From: Symsagittifera roscoffensis
Lineage: Eukaryota > Xenacoelomorpha > Acoela > Convolutidae
DNA length: 64,000 bases
Assembly: GCF_963678635.1 (NCBI RefSeq)
Contig: NC_087071.1
Location: 1,292,537-1,356,536, forward strand
Reading direction: 5' to 3'
A model generated the notes under the pieces. That model saw only the letters and a program-made list of their open reading frames with translations. It did not search any database and was not told where the DNA came from. Every line of letters begins with the position of its first letter. The stretch's first letter is position 1. Below are positions 10,434-22,339 of this stretch, piece by piece. The position numbers and the translations under genes are program-made.

Positions 10434-13400
10434 CCATTACTGCTGATTCGTCCATTATGCTGATTTGTCCATTACTGCTGATTCGTCCATTATGCTGATT
10501 CGTCCATTACTGCTGATTCGTCCATTATGCTGATTCGTTCATTACTGCTGATTAGTCCATTATGCTGATTCGTCCATTACTGCTGATTCGTCCATTATGC
10601 TGATTCGTCCATTACTGCTGATTCGTCCATTATGCTGATTCGTCCATTATGCTGATTCGTCCATTACTGCTGATTCGTCCATGATGCTGATTCGTCCATT
10701 ACTGCTGATTCGTCCATTATGCTGATTCGTCCATTACTGCTGATTCGTCCATTATGCTGATTCGTCCATTACTGCTGATTCGTCCATTATGCTGATTCGT
10801 CCATTACTGCTGATTCGTCCATTATGCTGATTCGTCCATTACTGCTGATTCGTCCATTATGCTGATTCGTCCATTACTGCTGATTCGTCCATTATGCTGA
10901 TTCGTCCATTACTGCTGATTCGTCCATTATGCTGATTCGTCCATTACTGCTGATTCGTCCATTATGCTGATTCGTCCATTACTGCTGATTCGTCCATTAT
11001 GCTGATTCGTCCATTACTGCTGATTCGTCCATTATGCTGATTCGTCCATTACTGCTGATTCGTCCATTATGCTGATTCGTCCATTACTGCTGATTCGTCC
11101 ATTATGCTGATTCGTCCATTACTGCTGATTCGTCCATTATGCTGATTCGTCCATTACTGCTGATTCGTCCATTATGCTGATTCGTCCATTACTGCTGATT
11201 CGTCCATTATGCTGATTCGTCCATTACTGCTGATTCGTCCATTATGCTGATTCGTCCATTACTGCTGATTCGTCCATTATGCTGATTCGTCCATTACTGC
11301 TGATTCGTCCATTATGCTGATTCGTCCATTACTGCTGATTCGTCCATTATGCTGATTCGTCCATTACTGCTGATTCGTCCATTATGCTGATTCGTCCATT
11401 ACTGCTGATTCGTCCATTATGCTGATTCGTCCATTACTGCTGATTCGTTCATTATGCTGATTCGTCCATTACTGCTGATTCGTCCATTATGCTGATTCGT
11501 CCATTACTGCTGATTCTTCCATTATGCTGATTCGTCCATTACTGCTGATTCGTCCATTATGCTGATTCGTCCATTACTGCTGATTCGTCCATTATGCTGA
11601 TTCGTCCATTACTGCTGATTCGTCCATTATGCTGATTCGTCCATTACTGCTGATTCGTCCATTATGCTGATTCGTCCATTACTGCTGATTCGTCCATTAT
11701 GCTGATTCGTCCATTACTGCTGATTCGTCCATTATGCTGATTCGTCCATTACTGCTGATTCGTCCATTATGCTGATTCGTCCATTACTGCTGATTCGTCC
11801 ATTATGCTGATTCGTCCATTACTGCTGATTCGTCCATTATGCTGATTCGTCCATTACTGCTGATTCGTCCTTTATGCTGATTCGTACATTACTGCTGATT
11901 CGTCCATTATGCTGATTCGTCCATTACTGCTGATTCGTCCATTATGCTGATTCGTCCATTACTGCTGATTCGTCCATTATGCTGATTCGTCCATTACTGC
12001 TTATTCGTCCATTATGCTGATTCGTCCATTACTGCTGATTCGTCCATTATGCTGATTCGTCCATTACTGCTGATTCGTCCATTATGCTGATTCGTCCATT
12101 ACTGCTGATTCGTCCATTATGCTGATTCGTCCATTACTGCTGATTCGTCCATTATGCTGATTCGTCCATTACTGCTGATTCGTCCATTATGCTGATTCGT
12201 CCATTACTGCTGATTCGTCCATTATGCTGATTCGTCCATTACTGCTGATTCGTCCATTATGCTGATTCGTCCATTACTGCTGATTCGTCCATTATGCTGA
12301 TTCGTCCATTGCTGCTGATTCGTCCATTATGCTGATTCGTCCATTACTGCTGATTCGTCCACTATGCTGATTCGTCCATTACTGCTGATTCGTCCATTAT
12401 GCTGATTCGTCCATTACTGCTGATTCATCCATTATGCTGATTCGTCCATTACTGCTGATTCGTCCATTTTGCTGATTCGTCCATTACTGCTGATTCGTCC
12501 ATTATGCTGATTCGTCCATTACTGCTGATTCGTCCATTATGCTGATTCGTCCATTACTGCTGATTCGTCCATTATGCTGATTCGTCCATTACTGCTGATT
12601 CGTCCATTATGCTGATTCGTCCATTACTGCTGATTCGTCCATTATGCTGATTCGTCCATTACTGCTGATTCGTCCATTATGCTGATTCGTCCATTACTGC
12701 TGATTCGTCCATTATGCTGATTCGTCCATTACTGCTGATTCGTCCATTATGCTGATTCGTCCATTTCTGCTGATTCGTCCATTATGCTGATTCGTCCATT
12801 ACTGCTGATTCGTCCATTATGCTGATTCGTCCATTACTGCTGATTCGTCCATTATGCTGATTCGTCCATTACTGCTGATTCGTCCATTATGCTGATTCGT
12901 CCATTACTGCTGATTCGTCCATTATGCTGATTCGTCCATTACTGCTGATTCGTCCATTATGCTGATTCGTCCATTACTGCTGATTCGTCCATTATGCTGA
13001 TTCGTCCATTACTGCTGATTCGTCGATTATGCTGATTCGTCCATTACTGCTGATTCGTCCATTATGCTGATTCGTCCATTACTGCTGATTCGTCCATTAT
13101 GCTGATTCGTCCATTACTGCTGATTCGTCCATTATGCTGATTCGTCCATTACTGCTGATTCGTCCATTATGCTGATTCGTCCATTACTGCTGATTCGTCC
13201 ATTATGCTGATTCGTCCATTACTGCTGATTCGTCCATTATGCTGATTCGTCCATTACTGCTGATTCGTCCATTATGCTGATTCGTCCATTACTGCTGAAT
13301 CGTCCATTATGCTGATTCGTCCATTACTGCTGATTCGTCCATTATGCTGATTCGTCCATTACTGCTGATTCGTCCATTATGCTGATTCGTCCATTACTGC

Positions 13401-14054
13401 TGATTCGTCCATAATGCTGATTCGTCCATTACTGCTGATTCGTCCATTATGCTGATTCGTCCATTACTGCTGATTCGTCCATTATGCTGATTCGTCCATT
13501 ACTGCTGATTCGTCCATTATGCTGATCCATCCATTACTGCTGATTCGTCCATTATGCTGATTCGTCCATTACTGCTGATTCGTCCATTATGCTGATTCGT
13601 CATTTACTGCTGATTCGTCCATTATGCTGATTCGTCCATTACTGCTGATTCGTCCATTATGCTGATTCGTCCATTACTGCTGATTCGTCCATTATGCTGA
13701 TTTGTCCATTACTGCTGATTCGTCCTTTATGCTGATTCGTCCATTACTGCTGATTCGTCCATTATGCTGATTCGTCCATTACTGCTGATTCGTCCATTAT
13801 GCTGATTCGTCCATTACTGCTGATTCGTCCATTATGCTGATTCGTCCATTACTGCTGATTCGTCTATTATGCTGATTCGTCCATTACTGCTGATTCGTTC
13901 ATTATGCTGATTCGTCCATTACTGCTGATTCGTCCATTATGCTGATTCGTCCATTACTGCTGATTCGTCCATTATGCTGATTCGTCCATTACTGCTGATT
14001 CGTCCATTATGCTGATTCGTCCAATACTGCTGATTCGTCCATTATGCTGATTCG
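10434..14054. repeat. 35 bp satellite, about 103 copies, alternating 18 and 17 bp half units
   Basis: The unit is a dimer: ACTGCTGATTCGTCCATT (18) followed by ATGCTGATTCGTCCATT (17), so the halves differ mainly by one inserted base. The alternation holds for some 3.6 kb with scattered single substitutions. Near the left end it slips once (two 17 bp halves in a row around 10626-10659). Apparent short frames in it are repeat artefacts. Function unknown; sequence of this kind is typical of heterochromatic satellite. Confidence 0.97.
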
Positions 14055-15604
14055 GAAGCAAAAGTCGGATACTCTGTGTTGTTCACTGTTTCGTTGGTGC
14101 CCACAAGTTCACCTGATTCTTGATTTTAAAGATGGAACAAAAATATTTAATTCATAAACATATTGTGTAATTTATTTAGGCACTGGAGATACATATCAGG
14201 ACGGTTATTGCCTTGTGTTTTGTTATTTATTTTCTTTGCATCTAGTAATTCTATTTTAAAGAGATAGAAACAGAAAGATGATAGAAAAAATTGTTTAAAA
14301 ACTCGAAAATTGAAGTTTTTTCAACAGTTTGTTGAAAAACTTCGTTAAAAATGAAATTAATTATGCAACTGGTAAATACTTTTACAGAGTTTTGTTAGAA
14401 AGATGGCAAAAAAATTAAACCAATTTTTGCAAACATGTTAAAAACTCTACATCAATTTTTGCACCATGCAAAAATTTTCATAATATTTCTGACACACTTG
14501 TTAAGAAAACCAAAGAAAATGTCGCAAATTAAGCAAAATTTTATTAAATATTTTCGAATTTTAAAAAAAACTGAAACAGAATTTTCTTGCGCTGTTATTA
14601 ATTGAAGTAAATCAAAATCTTTGTTTCAATTTTGATCGTAACGAAATCTCTTTTTTGCATGTGTGTTTTTCAAAATAATTGGAAAAACAATGCATTAAGA
14701 TAAGGAATCGCACTCAAAGTCATCGATTATAAAAAAGTTTTAGCATTTATTTAACAATTTTTTTTCAATAAATTTGCAATTTTTGCATTTGCGTAAGAAA
14801 AAAGAAGTTTGGTTTTTGAATTTATTTTTTAAAAAATCATGAAAAATGATTCATCGTTCAAAACTTTCTCAAACAAATTTGCGTATTTTGAAAAAACTTT
14901 ACAAATTTTGCAATATGCAAAAATTTTGATGTTTTTTTGCATACTTTTCAAAAAAAAATCAACGAAAATCTTGCAAATTTAGAAAAATTTCATTGAATAT
15001 TTTCTCATTGTAAAGAAAACTGTTCCCAGATTTTCTTGCACTGTTAATAATTAGAATAAATGAAATTCTTTTTTTAAATTTTGATGGTAAAGAAATCTCT
15101 TTTTTGCAGTTATATTGATCAAAAACATCGGAAAAACATTGTATTAAAATAGGGAATATCACTCAAAGTTTTTTACAAAATTTTTTTTGCAATTTTTGCA
15201 TTTGCATAAGAAGAAAGAAGTTTGGTTTTTACATTTATTTTTTAAAAAAACCATGAATAATTGTGCAAAAATTTTTTTGAAAAATTTTCGCAATTATGTA
15301 AAAAAAGTTACAAATTTTGCAATATGCAAAACTTTTCATAATTTTTCTTGCATACTTGTTTTTAAAAAAAAAAAAAAGTTTCGCATTCGAAGTAAAACTT
15401 TAAAAAAAATTTTCGCATTTGAAATATTAAAGATTTTTTTGCAATTTTAAAAATTAAAGTTTAGGAATTTCGTTGTTTTAAGTTTGACCAGTGAAATTTC
15501 TATTTTTGCACGTTACTAATTCAAAAACATCAGAAAAACAGTGTATTAAGATACGGAAAAGCACTCGAAACCATCAATACTGATAATTTCTAAACAATAA
15601 CAAA
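14055..15604. repeat. AT-rich flank with three decayed copies of an older ~0.4 kb repeat
   Basis: The block GAAAAACANTGNATTAAGATANGGAA followed by CACTCNAA recurs at about 14682, 15128 and 15532 (spacing about 447 and 404). Its upstream partner (ATGCAAAAATTTTNATAAT... and TTTTCTTGCNCTGTTAATAATT) recurs in the same order at about 14466, 14916 and, in part, 15324. The copies are strongly diverged. No gene is visible; short frames at 14959-15450 are K/F/N-rich noise. Confidence 0.6.
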
Positions 15605-15658
15605 AAGTACTTAGATATATGCTAATCAGGATATAAATGAAAGCAGAGTAACTCAAAT

Positions 15659-15777
15659 GCTTACGACCATACCATGTTGAATGCACCGGTTCTCGTCCGA
15701 TCACCGAAGTTAAGCAACATTGAGACTAGTTAGTACTTGGACGGGAGACCGCCTGGGAACACCAGGTGTTGTAGGTT
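15659..15777 (+). rRNA. 5S rRNA, copy 1 (array edge, diverged)
   Basis: Full 119-base length with clear box A (AGTTAAGC) and box C region. It is the most diverged full copy at the left edge: GCTTACG start, TTGAGACTAG for TTGGGCCTGG, GGACGGG for GGATGGG, and a GGTT end. A TATA-like TATAAAT lies about 27 bases upstream. Probably inactive. Confidence 0.9.
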
Positions 15778-16904
15778 TTTATTTAAGGCCAAAGTAAAAC
15801 TTTAACCTTTTACGTTAAGAGTCATTGCTGTTTAAAGTTCGGTGATGTCAAAAAGTTAAGCCTAATCGGTTGTGGTGCAAATTTTTTCAACGGGTCAAAT
15901 TTTGGCCGAAACAATACAAAACCGAAAAATTCATTTGCAGTATCAATTTTGTGCACATTCAGCTGCTGACAGGTCAAAAATAAAGGAGATAACTTTTAGG
16001 GTCTTTGAGTTATAGTCTTTTGAATTTCGGTGATGTCAAAGTTAAGCCCAATCGAGCCTGGTGAATTGCGCCAACGGCCATAACTTGCCCAAAATTTTTA
16101 AAACTTCCAAATTATATTAATTGGATCATAAGATTATGGTCGAATCTTGAACGACTGAGTGAATGAACCGATTTCATCGGACCAACACAAAATTATATGC
16201 TTTTGAAAACTCTGTGATGCCAAAATTTAAGCCTAATCGATTGTTATGCAAAAAATGAATTTTTCAAAAATTTTGTTTTCTTTTTTGTTTAAATTTCCCT
16301 TTTTTTTATTCTTGTTTCATAAGTTTGAGCTCAGGGAAATTCCAAGGAGCTTAAAACGACATTTGTAGCTCAAGTGTACGTGGAGTAATCTTCAGTTAAA
16401 ACTTTGGGGGGACCCGATTTTCGGCCATTTTGGACGAAAATCGGCCTAAAAGCTAACTTTATTTTAGTGCAATTTTTTCTTGCATTTTTCAAGAGAATTG
16501 GGCTGCCCTCCGCTGTCGTAGAGTGCATTCGAAGAAAACTTATCAAATAGATTTGAATACTTACCTATTTAATAAGTTTATCACAACAATTAGGCTAAAA
16601 GCAACTTACAGTATCCTGGCTGGTATTCAATCATATGCCACTTACAGTGAATGTGCGGCTATCATGCCATAGATGGTCATTCAAGGCACCTTGTACACGC
16701 TCCATAGGTTTTGACCAGCCGATTTGGCCATAAAACACATTGGGCCAAAAAAATTCCAAACAATGTCAATTTTCAAATTTTTGTTCGAAATGCATAAAAT
16801 ATAACGTGAGCGTGCAAAATTTTACATGGTATAAGAGCATATTTTTACTCTCGCGCGAGGGCGACTGTTTTAAAAGTAATGTTCATAGACATATGCTAGT
16901 CAGG

Positions 16905-16928
16905 ATATATATATATATATATATATAT
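16905..16928. repeat. (AT)12 microsatellite replacing the TATA-like element of 5S copy 2
   Basis: Twelve AT dinucleotides lie exactly where other units have GGATATAAATG, about 20-45 bases upstream of the 5S start. The TATA-like element has expanded by slippage in this unit only. Confidence 0.9.
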
Positions 16929-16948
16929 GAAAGCGGGGTAACTCAAAT

Positions 16949-17067
16949 GCCTACGACCATACTATGTTGAATGCACCGGTTCTCGTCCGATCACCGAAGT
17001 TAAGCAACCTTGGGCCTGGTTAGTACTTGGATGGGGGACCGCCTGGGAACACCAGGTGTTGTAGGCT
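16949..17067 (+). rRNA. 5S rRNA, copy 2
   Basis: Full length. Differences from the array consensus are ACTATG for ACCATG, AACCTTGGG for AACATTGGG and GGGGGACC for GGGAGACC in box C. It is followed directly by TTTT. The upstream TATA-like element is an (AT)12 run. Confidence 0.95.
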
Positions 17068-18229
17068 TTTATTCAAAGCAAAAGTAATACTTTTAGTTTT
17101 ATACGCTAAAAATTATTGCAGTTTAAAGTTTGGTGATGTCATCAAGTTAAGCCTAATCGAGCGTGGTGCAAAAATTTTCGATGGGTCAAATCTTAGCCAA
17201 AACAATACAAAACCGAACGAAAAGTTTTTTTTGCAGTATAAATTTTGCGTACAATCAGCTGCTGATAGGCAAAAAATAATGGAGATAACTATTGGGGTCT
17301 TTCAGTTATAGCCTTTGAATTTCGTTGATGTCAAAAAGTTAAGCTCAATCGAGCCTGGTGAATTGCGCCAACGGCCATAACTTGCCCAAAATTTTTAAAA
17401 CTTCCAAAATTTATTATTTGGATCATAAGATTATGGACGAATCTTGAACGACTGAGTGAATGAACCGATTTCATCGGACCAACACAAAATTATACGCTTT
17501 TGAAAACTCTGTGATGCCAAAATTTAAGCCTAATCGATTGTTATGCAAAAAATGAATTTTTCAAAAATTTCGTTTTCTTTTTTGTTTAAATTTCCCTTTT
17601 TTTTTAATTCTTGTTTCATAAGTTTGAGCTCAGGGAAATTCCAAGGAGCTTAAAACGACATTTGTAGCTCAAGTGTACGTGGGGTAATCTTCAGTTAAAA
17701 TTTTGGGGGGACCCGATTTTCGGCCATTTTGGACGAAAATCGGCCTAAAAGCTAATTTTAATTTAGTGCAACTTTTTTCTTGCAGTTTTCAAGAAAATTG
17801 GGCTGTTCTCCGCTGTCGCAGAGTGCATTCAAAGAAAACTTATCAAATCGATTTGAATACTTACCTATCTAATAAATTTATCACAACATTAGGCTAAAAG
17901 CATCTGACAGTATCCTGTCTGGTATTCAATCAAATGCCACTTACAGTGAATGGGCGGCTATCATGCCATAGACGGTCATCCGAAACAACATGTACACGCT
18001 CCGTATGTTTGAATACCCGAATTGGCCATAAAACACATTGTGCCAAAAAATTCCAAACAATGTCAACTTTTATAATTTTGTTCGAAATGCATAAATTATA
18101 CCGTGAGCGTGCAAATTTTTACAAGGTATAAGAGCATATTTTTACTCTCGCGGGAGTACGAGTGTTTTAAAAGTTATCTATATAGACATATGCTAGTCAG
18201 GATAAAATTGAAAGCGGAGTAACTCAAAT

Positions 18230-18347
18230 GCCTACAACCATACCATGTTGAATGCACCGGTTCTCGTCCGATCACCGAAGTTAAGCAACATTGGCCCTGT
18301 TAGTACTTGGATGGGGGACCGCCTGGGAACACCAGGTGTTGTAGGCT
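18230..18347 (+). rRNA. 5S rRNA, copy 3 (1-base deletion)
   Basis: 118 bases: GGGCCTGG has become GGCCCTG, losing one base between box A and box C. It also has CTACAACC for CTACGACC and GGGGGACC. Altered internal spacing makes activity doubtful. Confidence 0.92.
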
Positions 18348-19415
18348 TTTATTCAAAGCAAGAGTAATAATTTTAGTTTTATACGCTAAAAATTATTGCT
18401 GTTTAAAGTTTGGTGATGTAATCAAGTTAAGCCTAATCGAGCGTGGTGCAAAAATTTTCAATGGGTCAATTCTTAGCCAAAACAATACAAAACCGAACGA
18501 AAAGTTTTTTTTGCAGTATCAATTTTGCGTACAATCAGCTGCTGATAGGCAAAAAATAATGGAGATAACTATTGGGGTCTTTCAGTTATAGCCTTTGAAT
18601 TTCGTTGATGTCAAAGAGTTAAGCTCAATCGAGCCTGGTGAATTGCGCGAACGTCCATAACTTGCCCAAATATTTTAAAATTTCCAAAAGTTATTATTTG
18701 GTTCATAAGATCATTGTCGAATCTTGAGGGATTGAGAAAATGAGCCCATTTTGTCCGTTCAACTTACAGTTATAAGCTTTTGAAATCTCGGTGATGTCAA
18801 AAAGTTACGCCTAATCGAGCGTGGTGCAAAAAATGAAACTTTCAAAAATTTTTGGTTTTTTTCGTTGAAAGTTCATTTTTTTATCTTGTTTCATAAATTA
18901 CAGCTCAGGAAAATTCCAACGAGCCCAAAACGACGTTTCTAGCTTAACTGTACGTGGAGTAATCATCAGTTGAAAATTTGGGGGGACCCGAATTTCGGCC
19001 ATTTTGGACGAAAATTGGCCTAAAATCTAACTTTTAAGTATCACAATTTTTAAGCATAATTTTATCACAACCTTTAGGCTAAAAACAACTGACAGTATAC
19101 TGGCTGGTATTCAATCATATGCCACTTACAGTGAATGTGCGGCTATCATGTCATAGATGGTCATCCAAGACACCCTGTACATGCTCCGTAGGTTTTGACC
19201 AGCCGATTTGGCCATAAAACACATTGGGCCAAAAAATTCCAATTAATGTCAATTTTTAAAATTTAGTTTGAAGTGCATAAATTATAACGTGAGCGTGCAA
19301 ATTTTTACATAGTATAAGAGCATATTTTTACTCTCGCGCGAGAGTGATTGTTTTAAAAGTAATGTACACAGACATATGCTAGTCAGGATAAAAATGAAAG
19401 CGGAGTAACTCAAAT

Positions 19416-19534
19416 GCCTACAACCATACCATGTTGAATGCACCGGTTCTCGTCCGATCACCGAAGTTAAGCAACATTGGGCCTAGTTAGTACTTGGATG
19501 GGGGACCGCCTGGGAACACCAGGTGTTGTAGGCT
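19416..19534 (+). rRNA. 5S rRNA, copy 4
   Basis: Full length, sharing CTACAACC and GGGGGACC with copy 3; GGCCTAG for GGCCTGG. The spacer that follows is almost identical to that after copy 3, so the two units are a recent duplicate pair. Confidence 0.94.
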
Positions 19535-20602
19535 TTTATTCAAAGCAAGAGTAATAATTTTAGTTTTATACGCTAAAAATTATTGCTGTTTAAAGTTTGG
19601 TGATGTAATCAAGTTAAGCCTAATCGAGCGTGGTGCAAAAATTTTCAATGGGTCAATTCTTAGCCAAAACAATACAAAACCGAACGAAAAGTTTTTTTTG
19701 CAGTATCAATTTTGCGTACAATCAGCTGCTGATAGGCAAAAAATAATGGAGATAACTATTGGGGTCTTTCAGTTATAGCCTTTGAATTTCGTTGATGTCA
19801 AAGAGTTAAGCTCAATCGAGCCTGGTGAATTGCGCGAACGTCCATAACTTGCCCAAATATTTTAAAATTTCCAAAAGTTATTATTTGGTTCATAAGATCA
19901 TTGTCGAATCTTGAGGGATTGAGAAAATGAGCCCATTTTGTCCGTTCAACTTACAGTTATAAGCTTTTGAAATCTCGGTGATGTCAAAAAGTTACGCCTA
20001 ATCGAGCGTGGTGCAAAAAATGAAACTTTCAAAAATTTTTGGTTTTTTTCGTTGAAAGTTCATTTTTTTATCTTGTTTCATAAATTACAGCTCAGGAAAA
20101 TTCCAACGAGCCCAAAACGACGTTTCTAGCTTAACTGTACGTGGAGTAATCATCAGTTGAAAATTTGGGGGGACCCGAATTTCGGCCATTTTGGACGAAA
20201 ATTGGCCTAAAATCTAACTTTTAAGTATCACAATTTTTAAGCATAATTTTATCACAACCTTTAGGCTAAAAACAACTGACAGTATACTGGCTGGTATTCA
20301 ATCATATGCCACTTACAGTGAATGTGCGGCTATCATGTCATAGATGGTCATCCAAGACACCCTGTACATGCTCCGTAGGTTTTGACCAGCCGATTTGGCC
20401 ATAAAACACATTGGGCCAAAAAATTCCAATTAATGTCAATTTTTAAAATTTAGTTTGAAGTGCATAAATTATAACGTGAGCGTGCAAATTTTTACATAGT
20501 ATAAGAGCATATTTTTACTCTCGCGCGAGAGTGATTGTTTTAAAAGTAATGTACACAGACATATGCTAGTCAGGATAAAAATGAAAGCGGAGTAACTCAA
20601 AT

Positions 20603-20721
20603 GCCTACGACCATACCATGTTGAATGCACCGGTTCTCGTCCGATCACCGAAGTTAAGCAACTTTGGGCCTGGTTAGTACTTGGATGGGAGACCGCCTGG
20701 GAACACCATGTATTGTAAATT
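20603..20721 (+). rRNA. 5S rRNA, copy 5 (broken helix I)
   Basis: Box A and box C are intact, but the 3' end reads CACCATGTATTGTAAATT. GTAAAT can no longer pair with the 5' GCCTAC (C2 and C3 face A). The same altered end occurs in copy 21, 20 kb away. Likely a pseudogene at RNA level. Confidence 0.9.
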
Positions 20722-21882
20722 TTTATTTGAAGCAAATTAAAACTTTTACTTTTATACGCTAAAAGTTATTGCTGTTTAAAGTTTGGCGATGTCAAAAAGT
20801 TAAGCCTAATCGAGCGTGGTTCAAAAATTTTCAATGGGATGACATTTTAGCCGAAACAATACAAAACCGAACGAAAAGTTTCTTTTGCAGTATCCATTTT
20901 GCGTACAATCAGCTGCTGATAGGCCAAAAAAAATGAAGATAACTTTTGGGGTTTTTAAGTTATAGCCTTTTGAATTTCGGTGATGTCAAAAAGTTAAGGT
21001 CAATCGAGCCTGGTGAATTGCGCGAACGTCCATAACTTGCCCAAAAATTTTAAAATTTCCAAAATTTATTATTTGGTTCATAAGATCATGGTCGAATCTT
21101 GGGGGACTGAGAAAATGAACCCATTTTGTCCGTCCAACTTAAAGTTATAAGCTTTTGAAATCCCTGTGATGTCTAAAAGTTAAGCCTACTCGAGCGTGGT
21201 GCAAAAAATGAAACTTTCAAAATTTTTGTTTTTTTTTTGTTTAAATTTCACTTTTTTCATCTTGTTTCAATAGTTTGAGCTCAGGAAAATTCCAACGAGC
21301 CCAAAACTACATTTGTAGCTTAAATGTACGTGGAGTAATCATCAGTTAAAATTTTTTGGGGGAGCCGAATTTCGGCCATTTTAGACGAAAATCGGCTTAA
21401 AAGCTAACTTTAATTTAGTGCAACTTTTTTCTTGCATTTTTCAAAAAAATTGGGCTGTTCTCCGCTGTCGCAGAGTGCATTCAAAGAAAACTTATCAAAT
21501 CGATTTGAATACTTACCTATTTAATAAATTTATCACAACATTAGGCTAAAAGCAACTGACAGTATCCTGGCTGGTATTCAATCATATGCCACTTACAGTG
21601 AATGTGCGGCTATCATGCCATAGATGGTCATCCAAGACACCCTGTACATGCTCCGTAGGTTTTGACCAGCCGATTTGGCCATAAAACACATTGGGCCAAA
21701 AAATTCCAATTAATGTCAATTTTTAAATTTTAGTTTGAAGTGCATAAATTATAACGTGAGCGTGCAAAGTTTTTCATGGTATAAGAGCATAATTTTACTC
21801 TCGCGCGAGGGCGAGTGTTTTAAAAGTAATGTTCATAGACATATGCTAGTCAGGTTAAAAATGAAATCGGACTAACTCAAAT

Positions 21883-22001
21883 GCCTACGACCATACCATG
21901 TTGAATGCACCGGTTCTCGTCCGATCACCGAGGTTAAGCAATTTTGGGCCTGGTTAGTACTTTGATGGGAGACCGCCTGGGAACACCACGTGTTGTAGGC
22001 T
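21883..22001 (+). rRNA. 5S rRNA, copy 6
   Basis: Full length. Changes are CCGAGGTTAAGC in box A, CAATTTTGGG, ACTTTGATGG and CACCACGTG. Helix I is intact. Its spacer is short, with one 65 bp block, and runs into the 167 bp satellite. Confidence 0.93.
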
Positions 22002-22339
22002 TTTATTTAAGGCAAAATAATTACTTTTACTTTTATACGCTAAGAGTTATTGCTGTTTTAAGTTCGCGGATGTCAAAAAGTTAAGCCTAATCGAGCGTGG
22101 TGCAAAAAACAAATTTTTCAAAATTTTTGTTTTTTTTGTTTAAGTTTCACTTTTTTCATCTCGTTTCATAAAATTGAGCTCAGGAAAATTCCAACGAGCA
22201 CAAAACAACGTTCGTAGTTTAAGTGTAAGTGGACTAAAAATCAGTTAAAATTTTGGGTGGGGGTGCGGTTTTTGGCCATTTTGGACGAAAATTGGCCTAA
22301 AAGCTAATTTTAAATTCAGTTGAATTTTTTTCTTGCCTT

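Noticed and set aside
10434-14054. CRISPR-like regular repeat array
   Set aside because: There are no unique spacers; the sequence is a continuous 35 bp satellite in a eukaryotic genome.
14959-15450. Frames of 67 and 87 codons on opposite strands
   Set aside because: They are K/F/N-rich chance frames in AAAAATTTTT-type sequence, within decayed repeat copies.
16555-16575. ACTTACCT on the plus strand as the 5' end of a U1 snRNA
   Set aside because: Only eight bases match. The following sequence has none of the U1 stem-loops or an Sm site. Read on the other strand it is simply a consensus splice donor.
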